In this document: positions 24,373 to 33,671 of the stretch, piece by piece
Position numbering within the stretch: position 1 is the first letter of the stretch
Layout of the letters: the number at the start of each line of letters is the position of its first letter
Assembly (NCBI GenBank): GCA_016794505.1
Contig: JAEUJZ010000023.1
Location: 1 to 64,000 of the forward strand
Direction of reading: 5' to 3'
DNA: 64,000 nucleotides
Source of the DNA: Myxococcales bacterium
GTDB lineage: Bacteria; Myxococcota_A; Polyangia; Palsa-1104; JAEUJZ01
Position numbers and translations under genes: made by a program
Notes under the pieces: generated by a model
Told to the model about the DNA's origin: nothing
Databases searched by the model: none
What the model saw: the letters and a program-made list of their open reading frames with translations, nothing else

Positions 24373-25734
24373 GTGTCAACGTCTGCCCCCACGCCTTCAT
24401 CCCCTGCGTCCGCTGGTCCGTCTGCTCCGTCGGGTTCGTCGTCTGCCCCGGCGGGCGCTGGCCCAAGCGAAACGGCACCGGCAGGCTCGCGCTCGACGGT
24501 ATCGACGCTGCTGCCGATTTTTTTGATCGTGCTGGCCGATGTCTTTGGCTTCACGCTGGTCTTTCCGCTTTTGGCCATCTATGCCGAGTCGCTGCACGCC
24601 ACGCCGCTTCAGGCGGCCTTGCTGGTGTCGGTGTTTGCGGCGTGTCAGCTTGTGTCGGGACCGCTTCTGGGCGCCGCATCCGATCGCGTGGGGCGCAAGC
24701 CGATGCTCTTGATCAGCCAGGTCGGCACCTTCCTCGGCTTTCTTTTGATGGCCCGCGCCGACTCGCTGTGGCTGCTTTACTTGGCCCGCGTCATCGACGG
24801 AGCCACCGCCGGCAACCTATCGATCGCGCAGGCGTATATCTCGGACCACACGACGCCGCAGCAGCGCGTGCGATCGTTTGCGCTGATCGGCATCGCTTTT
24901 GGTCTGGGCTTTTTCGTTGGCCCCTTCGTCACCGGATCGCTGGTCAAGTACGGGCTGCAGGCACCCATCTATGCCGCTGCGGGTCTTTCGATGACGTCGA
25001 TCCTGTGTACGCTGTTCCTGCTGCCACACCGCAGGCCGCCACAGGAACCCGGCCCGCGTAGCGCCGACGAGGCACCGGCAGGCAAGCGCCTGTCGATCTT
25101 CAACTGGGGCGCCTATGCGCGCTATTTCCGTCGCCCCGTGCTCAGCGGCCTGCTCTTGCAGTTCTTTTTCTATGCGCTGTGCTTTGCCATGTTCACCTCG
25201 GGCTTTGCCATGTTCGCCGAGCGCACGTTCACCTGGCAGGGCAAGCCGTTTTCCCCACGCGAGATCGGTTATCTGTTCGCGTACACCGGCTTTCTGGGCA
25301 TCGTCTTGCAGGGCGGGCTGATCGCGCGTCTCGCGCGTCGCTTTGGCGAAGCGTCCTTGGTCTTTGCCGGTTTTGTCTCGCTGTGCATCGGCTATGCCGG
25401 ACTTTCGCAGGCGCATGACGTGCCGTTCTTGGTCGTCGTGGCGACGATCTCTTCGTTCGGCAACGGCGTGCTGCGCCCAGCGCTGTCGAGCCTGATCTCG
25501 CAGGCGTCCGAGCGGCACGAGCAAGGCGTGGTCTTGGGTCTCAGTCAGTCGCTGCACTCGCTGGCGGCGCTGCTTTCGCCGCCGCTCGCCGGCTTTCTGA
25601 TCGAAAAGCGCCTGCTGTCGCTGTGGGCGCTGATGGCGGCTCTCGGTGCGGCGGGGGGTCTGCTGCTTGCGCGCTGGGGCTCGGCGGCGACACGCCCCTC
25701 ATCGCAGGCCATCCCATCGCGCGATACACGCTGA
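24373..25734 (+). CDS. MFS transporter (TetA-like drug efflux family)
   Basis: Twelve hydrophobic segments and the major facilitator motif A between helices 2 and 3 (GAASDRVGRKPMLL), typical of the DHA1/TetA type of proton-driven efflux pump in the inner membrane. The start GTG at 24373 has a GGAG at six bases and gives a Ser/Ala/Pro-rich cytoplasmic N-terminal extension of about 45 residues before helix 1. An ORF reading much further upstream overlaps the divergent lipoprotein gene and is rejected. Substrate unknown. Spacer to the following RNase gene is 36 bp, same strand. Confidence 0.9.
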   Translation: MSTSAPTPSSPASAGPSAPSGSSSAPAGAGPSETAPAGSRSTVSTLLPIFLIVLADVFGFTLVFPLLAIYAESLHATPLQAALLVSVFAACQLVSGPLLGAASDRVGRKPMLLISQVGTFLGFLLMARADSLWLLYLARVIDGATAGNLSIAQAYISDHTTPQQRVRSFALIGIAFGLGFFVGPFVTGSLVKYGLQAPIYAAAGLSMTSILCTLFLLPHRRPPQEPGPRSADEAPAGKRLSIFNWGAYARYFRRPVLSGLLLQFFFYALCFAMFTSGFAMFAERTFTWQGKPFSPREIGYLFAYTGFLGIVLQGGLIARLARRFGEASLVFAGFVSLCIGYAGLSQAHDVPFLVVVATISSFGNGVLRPALSSLISQASERHEQGVVLGLSQSLHSLAALLSPPLAGFLIEKRLLSLWALMAALGAAGGLLLARWGSAATRPSSQAIPSRDTR

Positions 25735-25770
25735 GCGCCCCAGGCCCCCCAGCGTACAAAAGAGGAACCC

Positions 25771-27651
25771 ATGCACGTTCTGTACGATGACGACGGTCAC
25801 TTGCGAGTGGCGACCGTGTTCGAAAGCCAAGACGGCTCGCTTTCCGTCGAGTCGCCGCCGCCCCATCGCAAGCGCAGCAAGGTGCGCGCCGATCGCGTGC
25901 TGCGTTCGTTTTCGTCGTCAGAGATCGCAGGCATCGCGATCGACACGCTGCTGGCGCAAGCCCAAACGCTGGCCGAGACCATCGACATCGAATTCCTGTG
26001 GCAGTGCGTCGGCCGCGACGAGGTGCAGTATTCGGATCTGGCCACCGAGTATTTCGGTCACGCGCCCACGCCGCTTGAAGCCGCTGCCCTGCTGATCCGC
26101 TTGAGCACGGGCAGCAGTCACTTTCACCGCCGCGGCCAAGGCCGCTTTCAGGCCGCCACCGAAGCCGAGATCGCCGCGGCCAAGGTCGCTGCCGCGCGTC
26201 GCGCCGAGCGCACAAACCGCATCAGCGCGCTCGCCGATGCCCTGCAGCGCGGCGAGCTGCCGCGAGAGATCGCGGCCCGCCTGCCTGCACTTCTGTATCG
26301 CCCCGACGGCAACAGCGTCGAATGCAAGGCCGTCGAGCAAGCGGCGCAGCGGCTGCGCATACCACCGGCTCAGCTTTTTCTGCGCTGCGGGGCAATCAAA
26401 GACGCCCGCGACTATCACCTGGGGCGCTTCCTGTTTGAGAACTTTCCCAAGGGCCGCGATCCCATCGTGCCGCGCGAAGCCGGACCGCTTTTCGATCCGC
26501 CCTCGGATCTGCCGCGCGCCCAAGTCACGGCCTTCAGCATCGACGACATCACCACCACCGAGGTCGACGACGCGTTTTCGGTGACGCGCCTAGCCAATGG
26601 ACAGTACCAAGTCGGGATCCACATCGCGGCGCCGGCCTTGGGCTTTCTGCCCGACTCGCCCGCCGATGCCATCGGCCGGGCGCGGCTTTCGACGGTGTAC
26701 CTGCCGGGCGACAAGATCACGATGCTGCCCGAGTCGCTGATCCAGGCGTTTTCTCTCGACGAAGGGCGAAGCTGCCCGGCGCTGTCGCTGTACCTGACGG
26801 TGGCCGGCGACGGCAGCTATCGCATCCTGGGCACCGACACCCGCGTCGAAAGCGTCCCCATTGCAAAGAACCTGCGCTATCCGCAGATCGACGAGATCTT
26901 CGACGAAGCCGCGCTGTCCCGCGGCGGCGAGGGCGTTCCCTTCGGCAGCGAGCTGTGCGTTCTGTACCGCCTGAGTACCGCGCTGTGGGAAGCCCGCGGC
27001 AAGGGCGAGATGGACAAGACCGACTTCCTGTTTTACGTCGACAAAACCGAATCGGGCGAGCACATCCGCATCCTGTCGCGACGGCGCGGGGCGCTATCGG
27101 ATCGCATCGTTTCCGAGCTGATGATCTACGTCAACAGCACCTGGGGAAAGGTCTTGGGCGATCGCGATATCCACGCGCTGTTTCGCGTGCAAGACGGGGG
27201 CAAGGTGCGCATGAGCCTGTACCCGGCCCCGCACTTGTCGCTGGGCGTCGCGCAGTACCTGTGGGCAAGCTCGCCGCTGCGACGCTATGTCGACCTGATC
27301 AACCAGTGGCTTTTGCTGTCCGTGGTCTATGGCGAGCCGTCGCCGTTTGAGGGCCGCGATGCCGAGCTACAGAGCATCGTGCGCGAGGTCGAGCTGACGA
27401 CGCCGGTCTATGACGAGTTCCAGCGCGCCATGGAGCGCTATTACAGCCTGCGCTTCCTGCAGCAGGAAGATCTGCACGAGACCACGGCCGTCGTCGTCAA
27501 AGACCGCGACAACCTGGTGCGCTTCGAGCGCGTGCCGATCTGGCAGCGCGTCGCGTCGCTGCCCGAGCTTCCTTCGGGCTCGGTCGTCCGCGTGCAGGTG
27601 TCACACATCGACCTGTTCGATCTGGTGCTGCACTGCGAATACCGGCCGTAG
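25771..27651 (+). CDS. RNase II/RNB family 3'-5' exoribonuclease
   Basis: 626 residues with the RNB catalytic domain, which degrades RNA processively from the 3' end. The catalytic acidic cluster is visible as FSIDDITTTEVDDAFSV (about 251-267); the second block GDKITMLPESL, the tail block SSPLRRYVDLINQWLL and a C-terminal S1-like beta region also match. The N-terminal 220 residues are unlike RNase R cold-shock domains and carry a helical Arg/Ala-rich region similar to cyanobacterial/plastid-type RNase II. ATG 25771 is close to the MFS stop. Assigning RNase II versus RNase R is not possible; the family call is firm. Confidence 0.92.
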   Translation: MHVLYDDDGHLRVATVFESQDGSLSVESPPPHRKRSKVRADRVLRSFSSSEIAGIAIDTLLAQAQTLAETIDIEFLWQCVGRDEVQYSDLATEYFGHAPTPLEAAALLIRLSTGSSHFHRRGQGRFQAATEAEIAAAKVAAARRAERTNRISALADALQRGELPREIAARLPALLYRPDGNSVECKAVEQAAQRLRIPPAQLFLRCGAIKDARDYHLGRFLFENFPKGRDPIVPREAGPLFDPPSDLPRAQVTAFSIDDITTTEVDDAFSVTRLANGQYQVGIHIAAPALGFLPDSPADAIGRARLSTVYLPGDKITMLPESLIQAFSLDEGRSCPALSLYLTVAGDGSYRILGTDTRVESVPIAKNLRYPQIDEIFDEAALSRGGEGVPFGSELCVLYRLSTALWEARGKGEMDKTDFLFYVDKTESGEHIRILSRRRGALSDRIVSELMIYVNSTWGKVLGDRDIHALFRVQDGGKVRMSLYPAPHLSLGVAQYLWASSPLRRYVDLINQWLLLSVVYGEPSPFEGRDAELQSIVREVELTTPVYDEFQRAMERYYSLRFLQQEDLHETTAVVVKDRDNLVRFERVPIWQRVASLPELPSGSVVRVQVSHIDLFDLVLHCEYRP

Positions 27652-27674
27652 ATCGCAATGCAAATGTCTTGCAT

Positions 27675-27995
27675 CTAGTGCGGAGCGCACACCTGCAGGT
27701 TGCCCATCGGCGTCGGAATGGCACCGCAGCGATAACCGGCGGGGCAGTCTGACGTCGCCGAACAGAGCTGCGAACAGCGCTGCTTGACACAGACGCTGGA
27801 TGCGCAGTCGTTGCCCTCGCGGCACGCGGATCCCAGTCCGCCACGACCGGCGCCGCCGCCGCCGATATCGCCGGCTGGCCGCTGGGGCGACGCACGGAAC
27901 GCCCCCAGGACGTTGGCGGCCGCGTTCAGGACCGATGCGGCCTGCTCACCGCGGGTCGGTGGGCGCTGACCAGGGTCGGTCGCGACCGCCGGCAT
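27675..27995 (-). CDS. Small Cys-rich protein
   Basis: 106 residues. The N-terminal half is Ala/Pro/Gly-rich with a Gly run; the C-terminal half holds eight Cys in the pattern GSACREGNDCASSVCVKQRC and CSATSDCPAGYRC, the same style of Cys module seen in the beta-helix lipoprotein and the TraA/TraB-like protein. No signal peptide is visible and the frame is closed by a stop just upstream, so the start at 27995 is the only one available; the GGGAGG before it sits too close for a normal ribosome site. It could be a real short protein or the remnant of a longer surface protein. Confidence 0.45.
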   Translation of the reverse strand: MPAVATDPGQRPPTRGEQAASVLNAAANVLGAFRASPQRPAGDIGGGGAGRGGLGSACREGNDCASSVCVKQRCSQLCSATSDCPAGYRCGAIPTPMGNLQVCAPH

Positions 27996-28062
27996 CCTCC
28001 CAGATACCGCTTGCCGTCGGTGGCGCCGGGCGTTTCGCTACAGCGCGCCGCCGAGCCAGCGC

Positions 28063-29637
28063 TTACTGCGAGGTGTTGAGCAGAATGGTGACTTGGTTGT
28101 CGCCGGTATTGGCCACTGCCACGTCGGGCTTGCCGTCGGCATTCAGATCGCCGACCGCGACGGCCTGCGGGTTCTTGCCGGTCAGGATGAAGCTCGCTGG
28201 CTGCGGCGTCTTGTTGCGAGTGAGCACGAGCGCGACGCCGTTGCTGCCACTCAATGTGGTGACGATGTCAGGAAGGCCATCGCCATCAAAGTCGGCGCTG
28301 GCCATGCCCAGCGGCGCATCGTTCATGGTGCCGCTCACGGCGTGCAGCATGCCGGCTCCCAAGGCTCCGGTGCCGTCGCCCGGCAGGATCAAGATCTGCG
28401 GCGCCGCCGTGCTCAGCGAGACGGCGACATCGACGTTGCCGTCGCCGATGAAGTCTCCGACGGTGACGCCGCGCGGGTTGGTGTTGACGCCAGTCTGATA
28501 GTTGGCCTTCCACTCAAACGCCTTGGTGGTGTCGTTCCACAAAAAGACGCTGATGTTGTTCGTGAGCTGATTGACCAGCACCAGATCGGGCTTGTTGTCT
28601 TTGTTCAGATCGACAAGCGAAAGCGAGCTTGGGTTCTGCGCAGCCCCACCCGGTGTCACCGACGTCGCGGGCGTCGTGAAGGCCGCACCCGCCGCGCCAT
28701 ACAGCAGCGATGCGTTGTTGCCGCCGGAATTCGCCGTCAGCACATCGAACATCGTATCGGCGTTCAGATCGGCGCCCACCACGGCCTGCGGCGTCGAGCC
28801 CACGGCGTACTCGTTGTTGCGAGCGAACACGCCCGTCTGATTGTTCAGCAAGACCGAGACCGAGCTTGGCCCCTCGTTGCACGCGATGGCGTCGAGGAAG
28901 CCGTCTTTGTTCATGTCGCCAAGCACCAAGCCCGTCGGTCGCGCGCCGCCCATCATCGAGGTGTTGACGTTGCCCACCATGCCGAAGGTGCCGTCGCCGT
29001 TGCCCAGCGCCACGCCCAGGTTGTTGCTCGATCGATTGACGGCGATGACGTCTTGCTTGTTGTTGTTGTTTAGCTCGGCAATGGCGATCGCCCAGGGCTG
29101 CGTGCCGATGTCCAGCTTGGCCCCCTGCGCGGTCAGCGCGACGTTGCCGTAGTAGTAACGGAACAAGTCGCTGCGCGTCACGGTGCGTGTGTCGGGATGA
29201 CGGACTTCGACGGCCACCAGGCCCTTGGTGCCCAGCATGGCGGGCAGGCGGACCTTCATCAGCGTCGACGAAACAACCTGCTCAACCGTCGCCATCTGGC
29301 CGCCGATGCGGACCTGCATGCCAGCTACGAAGTTGCCGCCGCTGATGTCGAGGATCACGGGGCTGCCGCCGATCATGCCGGTGCTGGGCCCCACGGCCGG
29401 CGAGACGCCAAGCAGAAGCAGATCCGGCGTGTTCAAGTCCATCGTGCCGGCTCCGCCATCGCCGCCGCCGCCGCCACCGTCGCCGCCGCCCGGATTGCTG
29501 AGATCATCCGAGGGATTGCCGCCGGTCATGTCTTGGCTGTCCATACCGCCGGGATTTTCTTTGTTGCACTGCAGGGGAAGGGCCAGCGCCAAGGGCAGCA
29601 GGGCCCCGCTAAGCAGAAGTCGCTTGAGTGTGGTCAT
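28063..29637 (-). CDS. FG-GAP/VCBS repeat protein with IPT/TIG domain
   Basis: 524 residues. A signal peptide ending in PLALALPLQC is lipoprotein-like but the lipobox is not canonical (LQC instead of a small residue before Cys). A Gly/Asp-rich linker (about 25-70) is followed by an IPT/TIG beta domain (VSPAVGPSTGMIGGSPVIL) and at least seven FG-GAP-type units with calcium-site motifs such as DLNKDNKPDLVL, DFDGDGLPDIV and DLNADGKPDVAV, the fold of an integrin-like beta propeller. Probably a surface protein of adhesion or matrix type. The start 29637 lacks a good ribosome site; it follows the DUF429 gene by 20 bp on the same strand. Confidence 0.88.
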   Translation of the reverse strand: MTTLKRLLLSGALLPLALALPLQCNKENPGGMDSQDMTGGNPSDDLSNPGGGDGGGGGGDGGAGTMDLNTPDLLLLGVSPAVGPSTGMIGGSPVILDISGGNFVAGMQVRIGGQMATVEQVVSSTLMKVRLPAMLGTKGLVAVEVRHPDTRTVTRSDLFRYYYGNVALTAQGAKLDIGTQPWAIAIAELNNNNKQDVIAVNRSSNNLGVALGNGDGTFGMVGNVNTSMMGGARPTGLVLGDMNKDGFLDAIACNEGPSSVSVLLNNQTGVFARNNEYAVGSTPQAVVGADLNADTMFDVLTANSGGNNASLLYGAAGAAFTTPATSVTPGGAAQNPSSLSLVDLNKDNKPDLVLVNQLTNNISVFLWNDTTKAFEWKANYQTGVNTNPRGVTVGDFIGDGNVDVAVSLSTAAPQILILPGDGTGALGAGMLHAVSGTMNDAPLGMASADFDGDGLPDIVTTLSGSNGVALVLTRNKTPQPASFILTGKNPQAVAVGDLNADGKPDVAVANTGDNQVTILLNTSQ

Positions 29638-29657
29638 GGAGGACAAGTATATCGTGC

Positions 29658-30662
29658 TCAACCGCGACTGGGGGGGAACCAGATCCAGCCGTCCTCGGCG
29701 AAGATGGGATGTTCGGGCATCGGCCAGCCCTCGCGAGCCCACAGATACGCGGTATAGGCGCAGATCAGAGCGTCGAACTGGTGATCGTTTTGCACCGTAA
29801 ACTCGCGCCACTGTCCGGGGCCAAAGCGCAGACCGGGAAGCTCTTCCAAGACGCGCGTGCGAATCGGCAGCGCATGCCCCGAGCGCTTGTACCAGCGCGC
29901 CACCTGCGAGCGAGGACGTCGTGGGCTGCCTGTGGCCTCGTCGCTGTCGTCGGCATCGTCGATGCGAACCTCGTTGCCGTTGCTGTCGCGATAGCGCACA
30001 GCGGTGCGGTGGCTGCTGCGTGCTGTCGTCGCCGACGCCGTGGGATTACCCGACGAAAGCCCCGGCGGCGGAGTCGCATCGGGGAAAAGCTGCGTCAGCG
30101 TCGCCTTGGGATAGACCTCAAGCAGGTTGTCGTGCAGTCGATAGTGGGTCGCCAAGGCGCGACGCAGATACGCCATGCGCGCGGTCAAAGGTCCCATGCC
30201 CTGCCCCAGCGTCTCGCGCGGGGTGATGCCGTGCTCTTCGTGCAGAAGGACTTCGGTCGCGCGCTGCGTGTACGGCGTATAGCGCGGCTTGCCCCGGCTG
30301 CGAGCATCCGAGATGCTGCCGCTCGCTTCTTCCTCGGCCTGCCTGCGCACATCGCGCTCGCGAAACCAAGCCACCGTCGGAACATCACACACCGCCGATC
30401 CCGGACAGCGCGGCAGCGTGCAGCGCACGCACACCGGCAGGCTCAGCGGCGCATCAATGGCCAGCACAGCGCCGTCGGCGTGACGCAGCAAGTAATCGAT
30501 CAGCTGATCGTCATAAAAACTGCTGCCAGCGCCTTGGTCTTCGACCACGACATCGACCCCAGCCATCGGCTGCGCCGGCACGCGCAGACGACAGAGCGCC
30601 GTGGTCTTGCCTTTGCCACCGCCCAGATCTACCCCGATAAAGGTCTTGAAGGCGGCGCGCAT
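29658..30662 (-). CDS. DUF429 family predicted RNase H-like nuclease
   Basis: 334 residues of the DUF429 family, proposed from structure-based comparison to be RNase H-fold nucleases. Family landmarks: FIGVDLGGGKGKT near the start (first acidic residue), VLAIDAPLSLP (second), LLEVYPKATL, and FDALICAYTAYL with WIWFP at the end. It carries an insertion of about 50 charged residues (about 205-255) that interrupts the fold and may be a disordered loop. A CVRCTLPRCPGSAVC segment with four Cys is another insertion. Substrate and pathway unknown. Confidence 0.8.
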   Translation of the reverse strand: MRAAFKTFIGVDLGGGKGKTTALCRLRVPAQPMAGVDVVVEDQGAGSSFYDDQLIDYLLRHADGAVLAIDAPLSLPVCVRCTLPRCPGSAVCDVPTVAWFRERDVRRQAEEEASGSISDARSRGKPRYTPYTQRATEVLLHEEHGITPRETLGQGMGPLTARMAYLRRALATHYRLHDNLLEVYPKATLTQLFPDATPPPGLSSGNPTASATTARSSHRTAVRYRDSNGNEVRIDDADDSDEATGSPRRPRSQVARWYKRSGHALPIRTRVLEELPGLRFGPGQWREFTVQNDHQFDALICAYTAYLWAREGWPMPEHPIFAEDGWIWFPPSRG

Positions 30663-30774
30663 GACGTCCGCTGACGATGACCCGAGCGCAGGCTATTCGT
30701 CAAGCGCCCCGACGCTCTGTGAGCGGTCAGCGGATGGTCGGTGGACAGTCGGTGAGCCTGTTCTCGCGAGCCCG

Positions 30775-32346
30775 TTAGACGGGGATGATGCCGCGCTTGC
30801 GATAGGGGCGTTCCAGCTTGCGGTCCCAGCACATCCGCAAGCCATGGGCCAACACGCGGCGCGTGTCACGAGGATCGATGATGTCGTCGACCAAGCCCCA
30901 GCCCGCGACCTTGCGAATGTCGATGTGGGCTTGGATCGCCTGCACAAGCTGCGCCTTGACCTCGGGTGGAGGCTCGCCGCCTGCGAACAGCTTTTTGCCC
31001 GCGATGCCGACCATGCCGTCGGCGCCCATGACACTGATCTCGGCGCCGGGCCACGCGACCAAAAGATCTGGCTCGTAGGCTCGGCCTGCCATGACGTAAT
31101 AGCCCGCGCCATAGCCCTTGCGAACCACCACCGTCAGCTTCGGCACCGTCGCTGAGGCCATGATGTGCAGCATCTTGGCGCCGTGACGAATAATGCCCTC
31201 GTGCTCGACCTTGCTGCCGACCATGAAGCCCGGCACGTCCATCAAGAAGATCAGCGGAATGCCGAACGCGTCGCAGATCTGCATGAAGTGAGCGGCCTTG
31301 TCAGCGCTGTTGACATCCAGCACGCCGCCTAGCTGCTTGGGGTTGTTGGCGACGATACCGACGGGATAGCCGCCGATGCGAGCCAAGCAGGTGATGATGT
31401 TGCGTGCCCAGCGCGGCTTCAGATCCAAGATGTGCCCATCGTCGACAATGGTCTTGACGATGCTGTACATGTCGTAAGCCTGCCGCGGGCTGTCAGGCAG
31501 GATGTCGAGCAGGCTCTCGTCGCGGCGATCGATGGGATCGGTCACCTGCGTGCGAACCGGCGGGCGCTCTTCACAGTGCTGCGGCATGAAGGACAGGTAG
31601 TCCTTGATCAGCGCGATGCAGGCAGCCTCGTCGGCGACTTCGACATCGCCAACCCCCGAGACCTCGGCATGCACGCGGCTGCCACCCAGATCTTGCTCGG
31701 TGATGTCCTGGCCCGTGACCGCCTTGACCAGCGGCGGGCCACCGAGCGCCATCGAGCCCTGCCCGCGCACCATCGGCACGAAGTCGGCAAGACCGGGTAT
31801 GTACGCCGTGCCGGCCGCTCCCGGCCCCACCATCGCGGCGACCAGCGGCACCACGCCCGACATGATCACTTCCTCGCGGAACAGGTGGCCCGAGCCGGCA
31901 AACAGCGAAATGTTGTCGCCGGACAAAGCGCCCTGCGGATCAATGCGCGCCCCCGCCGAGTCGATGAACCACACCATCGGCATGCGGCAGCGCAGAGCCA
32001 GCTCGCGCATGCGCGAGACCTTGACCTCGCCGGTCTGCCCGATCGAGCCGCCCTTGACCGTGAAGTCATAGGCCGCGGCCGCCACCATTCGCCCCTGGAC
32101 CGAGCCATAGCCGCAGATCACCGCATCCGCAGGCGGCTTGTCCGACTCGTTGCCGGTGCCCATCTGCGTGCCGTGGATGCCGACCTCGAAGAACTCGCCT
32201 CGGTCGAAAAAAGCGGCCAAGCGCTCACGGGCGGTGAGCTTGCCGCGCTCGTGCTGCTTGGCCACTTTGTCGGGGCCGCCCATCTCGCGGATGCGGGCCC
32301 GCTCTGCGGCCAAGGCCGCCACTCGATCGCGCATGACATTTCCCAT
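30775..32346 (-). CDS. Acyl-CoA carboxylase carboxyltransferase subunit (propionyl/methylcrotonyl type)
   Basis: 523 residues of the biotin-dependent acyl-CoA carboxylase beta subunit family, which passes a carboxyl from biotin to propionyl-CoA, acetyl-CoA or a related acyl-CoA. Two crotonase-like halves are seen: N-terminal SAGARIDPQ near 130 and GPGAAGTAYIPGLADF, C-terminal GYGAGYYVMAGRAYEPD. The closest family by feel is propionyl-CoA carboxylase beta (PccB); methylmalonyl-CoA decarboxylase is an alternative. Two starts are possible: ATG 32346 and ATG 32334; the latter has GGGA placed well. No biotin carboxylase gene is beside it, so the alpha subunit is elsewhere. Confidence 0.93.
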   Translation of the reverse strand: MGNVMRDRVAALAAERARIREMGGPDKVAKQHERGKLTARERLAAFFDRGEFFEVGIHGTQMGTGNESDKPPADAVICGYGSVQGRMVAAAAYDFTVKGGSIGQTGEVKVSRMRELALRCRMPMVWFIDSAGARIDPQGALSGDNISLFAGSGHLFREEVIMSGVVPLVAAMVGPGAAGTAYIPGLADFVPMVRGQGSMALGGPPLVKAVTGQDITEQDLGGSRVHAEVSGVGDVEVADEAACIALIKDYLSFMPQHCEERPPVRTQVTDPIDRRDESLLDILPDSPRQAYDMYSIVKTIVDDGHILDLKPRWARNIITCLARIGGYPVGIVANNPKQLGGVLDVNSADKAAHFMQICDAFGIPLIFLMDVPGFMVGSKVEHEGIIRHGAKMLHIMASATVPKLTVVVRKGYGAGYYVMAGRAYEPDLLVAWPGAEISVMGADGMVGIAGKKLFAGGEPPPEVKAQLVQAIQAHIDIRKVAGWGLVDDIIDPRDTRRVLAHGLRMCWDRKLERPYRKRGIIPV

Positions 32347-32504
32347 GGCGGCAAGATAGCAGAACCCCATGAGCGAGAGCGCGCCCAGTGGGCCTGTGAA
32401 AGACCCGGCAAGCCGACGGGTTCGATGAGGATGGGAAAAACGCGAAGGGCGCAGAGCCCCCGGTATCGAGCGGGATCGAGGGAGAGAAGAGCGGTGCCGC
32501 CGCC

Positions 32505-33524
<1,020 letters not shown>

Positions 33525-33581
33525 GTTCGTGACTCCTTCCATAGGTGCGATGACTCTACTTTACCTGGGCGAGTGACGCCG

Positions 33582-33622
33582 TGAAAAAACAAGACCCGCT
33601 GACCGACGGCAGTCAGCGGGTC
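33582..33622 (-). terminator. Intrinsic terminator of the OmpA-type gene
   Basis: On the minus strand, GACCCGCTGAC and GTCAGCGGGTC form a perfect 11-bp stem around an 8-base loop, followed directly by TTGTTTTTT. It sits about 50 bp after the stop of the OmpA gene that is read in that direction. This is the clearest intrinsic terminator in the window and the only one with a long U-run. Confidence 0.9.
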
Positions 33623-33631
33623 CTAGCATGG

Positions 33632-33655
33632 GCGACCGCATCGTGGAGCGGTCGC
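33632..33655 (-). terminator. Second hairpin between OmpA stop and terminator
   Basis: GCGACCGC and GCGGTCGC form a perfect 8-bp stem around an 8-base loop. It lies 16 bp after the stop codon of the OmpA gene, upstream of the main terminator. It is flanked on both sides by CTAGCATGG. It could protect the 3' end of the mRNA or help termination; it has no U-run of its own. Confidence 0.6.
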
Positions 33656-33671
33656 TAGCATGGTGACAACT

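Noticed and set aside
22932..25061. Plus-strand 709-codon frame over the lipoprotein and MFS genes
   Set aside because: It overlaps two well-supported genes on both strands and shows Arg/Gln/Ala-rich content without family features.
27658..27674. ATGCAA-N5-TTGCAT hairpin between the RNase gene and the small Cys-rich gene as a terminator
   Set aside because: Stem of only six pairs and no U-run on either strand, so I do not list it as a terminator.
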